Below, one piece after another: positions 8,296-11,495 of a DNA stretch of 11,495 bases. The DNA is from Terrirubrum sp051646285 (GTDB lineage Bacteria > Pseudomonadota > Alphaproteobacteria > Rhizobiales > Beijerinckiaceae), in the NCBI GenBank assembly GCA_051646285.1, contig JBOFCU010000314.1, positions 1-11,495 on the forward strand, written 5' to 3'. Every line of letters begins with the position of its first letter. Position 1 is the first letter of the stretch. Position numbers and translations under genes: made by a program. The notes beneath the pieces are model-generated. The model did no database searches. It was not told the origin of the DNA and saw nothing but the letters and a program-made list of their open reading frames with translations.

Positions 8296-8326
8296 AAAAG
8301 ACCCGCGCGGAAGGCTCCGCGCGGGT
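8296..8326 (-). terminator. Intrinsic terminator/attenuator between pstS and pstC
   Basis: On the minus strand, ten bases after the pstS stop, a perfect 10-base stem ACCCGCGCGG / CCGCGCGGGT (8326-8317 with 8310-8301) encloses a six-base loop. It is followed after one C by TTTTC (8299-8295). This is a GC-rich hairpin plus short U-run, as in rho-independent terminators. No promoter is evident between it and pstC, so it most likely ends part of the transcripts after pstS and lets the rest continue into pstCAB-phoU-phoB. Confidence 0.85.
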
Positions 8327-8335
8327 TGGTTTCCC

Positions 8336-9355
8336 TTACTTCTTGAAGGCGAGATCCTGCGCCCAGGTGGCACGGATCTTTTCTTTCACGCTGGCTGGCA
8401 GAGGCACATATTCAAGCTCGCTGGCAATCTTGTCGCCATTGACGAAGGCCCAGTCGAAGAACCTGATCGCATCGGCATTTTTCGCAGCATCGGCTTCCTT
8501 GCGCATCAGAATGAAGGTCGCGGAGGTGATCGGCCATGCGTCAGCGCCGGGCTGATTGTTGAGGATGACACCGAAGCCCGGCGCAGCCGCCCAATCGGCA
8601 TTGGCCGCTGCCGCCTGGAAATTCTTTTCCTCCGGCACCGGGAACTTGCCATCCTTATTGCTCACAAGCCCGTAAGCGAGCTTGTTCTGCTTGGCATAGG
8701 CATATTCGACATACCCAATGGAGTTGGCGATCTGTTTCACCGAAGCCGAGACGCCTTCATTGCCCTTGCCGCCGATGCCGACAGGCCAGCTCACCGAGGT
8801 GTTGGCCCCAATCTTGGACTTCCATTCATCAGACACGCGCGAGAGATAATCGGTCCACACGAAGGTCGTGCCTGATCCGTCTGACCGGTAGACAACGTTG
8901 ATGTTGCTTTCCGGCAGTTTCACACCCGGATTGAGGTCGGCAATCGCCTTGTCATTCCACTTCGCAATCTTGCCGAGATAAATGTCAGCCAGCACCGGGC
9001 CGGTGAACCTGATGCCACGCTGTTCGACGCCGGCAATATTCACCGCAGGCACCAGCGCGCCGATGGCGGCGGGAAACTGCACCAGCTTGTCTTTCTCAAG
9101 GTCTGTGCCCTTGAGCGGCATGTCGGAGGCGCCGAAATCGACGGTCTTGGCGCGGATCTGGCGGATGCCGCCGCCGGAGCCGATAGACTGATAATTCAGG
9201 CCATTGCCAGACGCCGCCTTATAGGCCTCGGCCCATTTGGCATAGAGCGGGAAGGGGAATGTCGCGCCAGCGCCGGTGATGTCAGCGGCCTTTGCGGGGG
9301 TGATGGCGGCCGCAGCAACCGTAAAGGCGGCGACAGCAAACGGAATGAGTTTCAT
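8336..9355 (-). CDS. pstS: PstS, periplasmic phosphate-binding protein
   Basis: PstS captures phosphate in the periplasm and delivers it to PstC/PstA. The 339 residues start with a classical signal peptide (K2, hydrophobic Ala/Val core, likely cleavage after AKA at residue 23) and no lipobox cysteine. Phosphate-contacting motifs are present: GAGATFP (28-34), YQSIGSGGGIRQI (55-67), DFGASDMPL (73-81) and RSDGSGTTFVW (157-167). The length matches the E. coli protein. GGGAG lies six bases before the ATG. It is the first gene after the Pho box, so it should be the gene most strongly induced by phosphate starvation, and the terminator right after it should favour abundant PstS over the membrane subunits. 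Confidence 0.97.
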   Translation of the reverse strand: MKLIPFAVAAFTVAAAAITPAKAADITGAGATFPFPLYAKWAEAYKAASGNGLNYQSIGSGGGIRQIRAKTVDFGASDMPLKGTDLEKDKLVQFPAAIGALVPAVNIAGVEQRGIRFTGPVLADIYLGKIAKWNDKAIADLNPGVKLPESNINVVYRSDGSGTTFVWTDYLSRVSDEWKSKIGANTSVSWPVGIGGKGNEGVSASVKQIANSIGYVEYAYAKQNKLAYGLVSNKDGKFPVPEEKNFQAAAANADWAAAPGFGVILNNQPGADAWPITSATFILMRKEADAAKNADAIRFFDWAFVNGDKIASELEYVPLPASVKEKIRATWAQDLAFKK

Positions 9356-9408
9356 GACAGTCTCCCGGTGAGGTCGGAGCCGATGTGGCCCGGATCATCG
9401 TTGGGAAT

Positions 9409-9442
9409 GCGCTACGCGGCCTGTGTGACAGGGCTATGACAA
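9409..9442 (-). promoter_or_regulatory. Pho box (PhoB operator) and likely pst operon promoter
   Basis: Reading the minus strand, TTGTCAT-AGCC-CTGTCAC (9442-9425) has two seven-base half-sites separated by four bases, the exact 7-4-7 layout of the PhoB operator. It closely matches the E. coli consensus of CTGTCAT-like repeats. It lies about 70 bases upstream of the pstS ATG. In known Pho promoters the box replaces the -35 element and the -10 follows about ten bases later. Here that position holds TAGCGC (9414-9409), a poor -10 match, so the exact transcription start is inference. Confidence 0.85.
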
Positions 9443-9464
9443 CAGCCTGGGCATGTCGCCCGGC

Positions 9465-9500
9465 ACTTGGGCCGGAACTTGGGCCGGAACTTGGGCCGGT
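9465..9500. repeat. Three tandem copies of a 12-base unit after the phoR stop
   Basis: On the plus strand ACTTGGGCCGGA repeats at 9465-9476 and 9477-9488, with a third copy at 9489-9500 whose last base is changed to T. On the minus strand the repeats begin directly at the phoR TAA stop (9502-9500) and end about 22 bases before the Pho box. The 12-base period equals four codons. In the phoR frame past the stop it would read Pro-Ala-Gln-Val three times, up to a TAG inside the Pho box. Confidence 0.9.
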
Positions 9501-10516
9501 TATGCCAGCGGCAATGTCACCGTAAAGGTCGCGCCTTCGCCAACCGTGCTGGCGATCAGCAGCCGCCCGCGGTGGCGGTTGACGATGTGCTTGACCAGCG
9601 CCAGCCCCAGCCCTGTGCCGCCCTGCTGGCGGCTCTGGCCGACATTGACCCGGTAGAAGCGCTCTGTGAGGCGCGGGAGATGAGCGGGCGAAATACCCGG
9701 CCCGTCATCGCTGACAGCCAGATCAATGGCTGGCGGGTGCCCCGGCAGCGTTATCGCCGGCTTCATGCTGATGGCGACATGGCCATTCTCGCGGCCATAC
9801 TTAATGGCATTTTCCACAAGGTTTTCGATCACGCGCACCAGTTCGTCGCGATCACCAGGAACCGTCGGCTCCAGCTGCGCGTCCAGCGTCACCGTGACCT
9901 GGCGGGCCTTGGCCTGAGGGCCCAGACTGTCCATCACCTCACGGATCAACGGCATCAGCGGCACCTGCCCGCGCGGGGCGATGTGCTGGTTCATTTCCAC
10001 CCGCGACAGGGAAAGCAGATCATCAATCAGGCGGGCCATCCGCCGGCCCTGCTCGCGCATGATGGCGAGAAACTGGGTCCGCGCGACGGGATCCTCTTTG
10101 GCTGGACCTTCCAGCGTCTCGACAAAGCCCAGCAGCGATGCCAGCGGCGTGCGCAATTCGTGGCTGGCATTGGCAACGAAGTCAGACCGCATCCGCTCGG
10201 TCTGCACCGCCTCGGTGCGATCCTTGAAATGCAGGACAATGGTGCCGCCATCGGCCTGCGCCGCCCCGACCAGATAGCGCCGCTCCACGGGGCCGCGCTC
10301 GACATGATCAATGGCAGCCTGCCCCTTGCTGCGCGCCTCAATCACGCCGGCGCGCATGGCTGGCTCGCGCAAGGTGAACCAGAAGGGGTCACCGGTTTTC
10401 AGGCGCGGGAGCAACTGGCGCGCGGCCACATTGGCCAGCGTCACCACATCATCCCCAGCGATCAGCAGCACCGGATCGGCAATCGCATCAAGAATGGCGG
10501 CGGCGGCAGTGCCCAT
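9500..10516 (-). CDS. phoR: PhoR-like PAS-domain sensor histidine kinase without membrane segments
   Basis: This is the probable kinase/phosphatase partner of PhoB. The 338 residues contain a PAS-like domain (about 5-100), then HisKA with the H-box DFVANASHELRTPLASLLGF (phospho-acceptor H119). The HATPase domain shows the N-box NLVENAIKY (N236), G1 DDGPGI (270-275), F-box ERFYRV and G2 GGTGLGLALV (299-308). The H-box and the PAS-before-HisKA layout are PhoR-like. Many PhoR proteins have N-terminal membrane helices, but here there is none, and a TGA lies in frame six codons before the ATG. No other start would restore them because usp ends 50 bases upstream. GAGAG about ten bases before the ATG is a plausible ribosome site. 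Assignment as PhoR rests on context plus domain order. Confidence 0.9.
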   Translation of the reverse strand: MGTAAAAILDAIADPVLLIAGDDVVTLANVAARQLLPRLKTGDPFWFTLREPAMRAGVIEARSKGQAAIDHVERGPVERRYLVGAAQADGGTIVLHFKDRTEAVQTERMRSDFVANASHELRTPLASLLGFVETLEGPAKEDPVARTQFLAIMREQGRRMARLIDDLLSLSRVEMNQHIAPRGQVPLMPLIREVMDSLGPQAKARQVTVTLDAQLEPTVPGDRDELVRVIENLVENAIKYGRENGHVAISMKPAITLPGHPPAIDLAVSDDGPGISPAHLPRLTERFYRVNVGQSRQQGGTGLGLALVKHIVNRHRGRLLIASTVGEGATFTVTLPLA

Positions 10517-10566
10517 CAGATACGGCTCTCAAACGGATTAGGGCGCGCAGTGCAATGCAGATGGCT

Positions 10567-11061
10567 TCAGGCCAGCGCATCAATTTCTTCGGCAGTGAGA
10601 TCACCCGGCACGATGATGATCGGCACCGGCAGATTCGAAGCCCCCTTGGTTGCCATGGACGCCACGAGGGGGCCGGGGCCATCCTTGCCCGTGCCAGCGG
10701 CCAGAATGAGGCTGGCAATATCCTCATCGGTATCGATCAGCGTGCGAATTTCATCCGCCTTCTTGCCGATGCGGATTTCGGTCTGGGCCTCGACGCCGGT
10801 CGTCTCCTTCAACCGGGAGGATGCCGCCTCGATCTTCTCCTGGGCGTCGGCCACAGCCTCATCCTCCATGACGGAGCTGATGCCGAGAATGGGCAGGGCT
10901 TCCGGCGGGTCCACCACCGTGAGCATCACCAGCCCGGCGCCCGTGCGCGCGGCACGGCGGCCCGCATACCGGATGGCGACAGCGCTTTCCGGTGACCCAT
11001 CGATGATGATGAGCACTTTGGGGCGGTGCCCGGCTTCATAAGATCGGCGGCGGCGGCTCAT
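10567..11061 (-). CDS. Universal stress protein (UspA) family protein
   Basis: This 164-residue single-domain protein has the Usp alpha/beta fold: strand KVLIIIDGSPES with the conserved Asp (D21), a helix AVAIRYAGRRAARTG, strand LVMLTVVD, the C-terminal strand SLILAAG and final PVPIIIVPG. Usp proteins often bind ATP and act in stress responses; a specific role cannot be read here. The nucleotide motif G-2x-G-9x-G-S/T is altered to AAGTGKDGPGPL (121-132), with no G-S/T at the expected spacing, so ATP binding is doubtful. A basic N-terminus (SRRRRSYEAG) precedes the fold. AAGGGAG lies about six bases before the ATG at 11061. It sits between trpS and phoR on the same strand and may be co-transcribed with phoR 50 bases downstream. 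Confidence 0.9.
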   Translation of the reverse strand: MSRRRRSYEAGHRPKVLIIIDGSPESAVAIRYAGRRAARTGAGLVMLTVVDPPEALPILGISSVMEDEAVADAQEKIEAASSRLKETTGVEAQTEIRIGKKADEIRTLIDTDEDIASLILAAGTGKDGPGPLVASMATKGASNLPVPIIIVPGDLTAEEIDALA

Positions 11062-11093
11062 TCGTGCTCCCTTCGCCAGAATGGGGGTGATAC

Positions 11094-11119
11094 AGAGACG
11101 CGCGTTATTTCACGTCTCT
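11094..11119. other. Inverted repeat upstream of usp
   Basis: AGAGACG (11094-11100) and CGTCTCT (11113-11119) are perfect seven-base complements around a 12-base spacer, in the 176-base gap between trpS and usp. On the minus strand the hairpin would lie 33 bases before the usp start and is not followed by a U-run. It could be a 5' leader hairpin or a regulator site. No promoter is clear nearby. Confidence 0.45.
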
Positions 11120-11194
11120 ATCTCGTATTTTCCATGGCATGGTGCCAGCCCGGATACGTCTGCACAATGCCTTCGCTCAACCCGAAATTCCGGT

Positions 11195-11250
11195 CCAGCG
11201 CCCTGACCCGGCATTGGCTTGCCAGCGCCATTCAGGATCAAGGGCGCTGG
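11195..11250 (-). other. Competing stem-loops at the 3' end of trpS
   Basis: On the minus strand CCAGCGCCCT (11250-11241), just before the trpS stop, can pair perfectly over 10 bases with AGGGCGCTGG (11204-11195). Alternatively its first eight bases can pair with GGCGCTGG (11229-11222). The two pairings exclude each other. Neither is followed by a U-run, so a simple intrinsic terminator is unlikely; a 3' mRNA-stabilising or rho-associated structure is possible. Confidence 0.45.
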
Positions 11251-11495
11251 ATAAAGCCGAGGATTTCGCGCGCCTCCCGCATGGTGACCTCAGCAATGGC
11301 GCGCGCCCTGTCACCGCCATCACACAGGATGCGGTCGATCTCAGCGGGATCGTTCAGAAGGCGCCGCATTTCGGCAGCAATCGGCGACAGCTTCGCCACC
11401 GACAGATCAGCCAGTGCATTCTTGAAGGTCGAGAACTGGCCGCCGCCAAACTGGGCGAGCACATCGGCCTTGGTGCGGCTGTCGAGTGCTGCAAA
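11238..11495 (-). CDS. trpS: Tryptophanyl-tRNA synthetase, C-terminal part (5' end beyond window)
   Basis: TrpRS charges tRNA-Trp in the cytosol. Only the last 85 residues are inside the window; the frame is open to the right edge. They match the C-terminal helical part of class Ic TrpRS: GGGQFSTFKNALADLSVAKLSPI, then LLNDPAEIDRILCDGGDRARAIAEVTMREAREILGF. The DGG-x-RARAIAE-x-x-x-RE-x-x-x-x-GF pattern is characteristic. The nucleotide-binding HIGH and KMSKS motifs lie outside the window. In alphaproteobacteria trpS is often followed by a universal stress gene, as here, which supports both calls. Confidence 0.93.
   Translation of the reverse strand, partial: FAALDSRTKADVLAQFGGGQFSTFKNALADLSVAKLSPIAAEMRRLLNDPAEIDRILCDGGDRARAIAEVTMREAREILGFIQRP

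Noticed and set aside
4075..9442. A novel system hidden in the phosphate locus
   Set aside because: Every gene matches a known Pho/Pst family with intact motifs; only arrangement details are unusual.
9467..11041. A 524-codon plus-strand frame opposite phoR and usp
   Set aside because: It is antisense to two genes with clear motifs, has low-complexity Gln/Arg/His-rich content, and is explained by GC-rich codon use on the other strand.

Overview
This is an ordinary core-genome stretch of an alphaproteobacterium, probably Rhizobiales-like. The evidence is the moderately high GC, the mutM / ubiE-ubiB-coaBC cluster typical of alphaproteobacteria, a pst-phoU-phoB operon ending in phoB, and a universal stress gene next to trpS. 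The family-level placement is inference. No mobile element, CRISPR array, RNA gene or phage gene was seen.

Left block (1-4052). On the minus strand, ubiE, ubiB and coaBC form a tight operon read towards the left edge, where coaBC is cut. It makes ubiquinone/menaquinone (UbiE methyltransferase, UbiB ATPase-like accessory protein) and coenzyme A (CoaBC). The DNA glycosylase gene mutM is divergent from it across a 105-base gap and converges on phoB.

Centre (4075-9442). The phosphate-starvation operon lies on the minus strand in the order pstS-pstC-pstA-pstB-phoU-phoB. PstS binds phosphate in the periplasm, PstCAB imports it, PhoU passes transporter status to the kinase, and PhoB is the response regulator. 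A well-formed 7-4-7 Pho box sits about 70 bases upstream of pstS, so PhoB should activate its own operon. A strong intrinsic terminator between pstS and pstC probably lets pstS mRNA exceed that of the membrane and regulatory genes. pstC/pstA and pstA/pstB overlap by four bases.

Right block (9500-11495). phoR, usp and the 3' end of trpS are on the minus strand. phoR lies upstream of the Pho box, so it is outside the PhoB-driven transcript. As it reads here, PhoR has PAS, HisKA and HATPase domains but no membrane segment, and an in-frame stop lies just upstream of its start.

I did not find a previously undescribed system. The points most worth a second look are the apparently soluble PhoR, the 12-base tandem repeat squeezed between the phoR stop and the Pho box, the pstS-pstC attenuator, and alternative stem partners at the 3' end of trpS.
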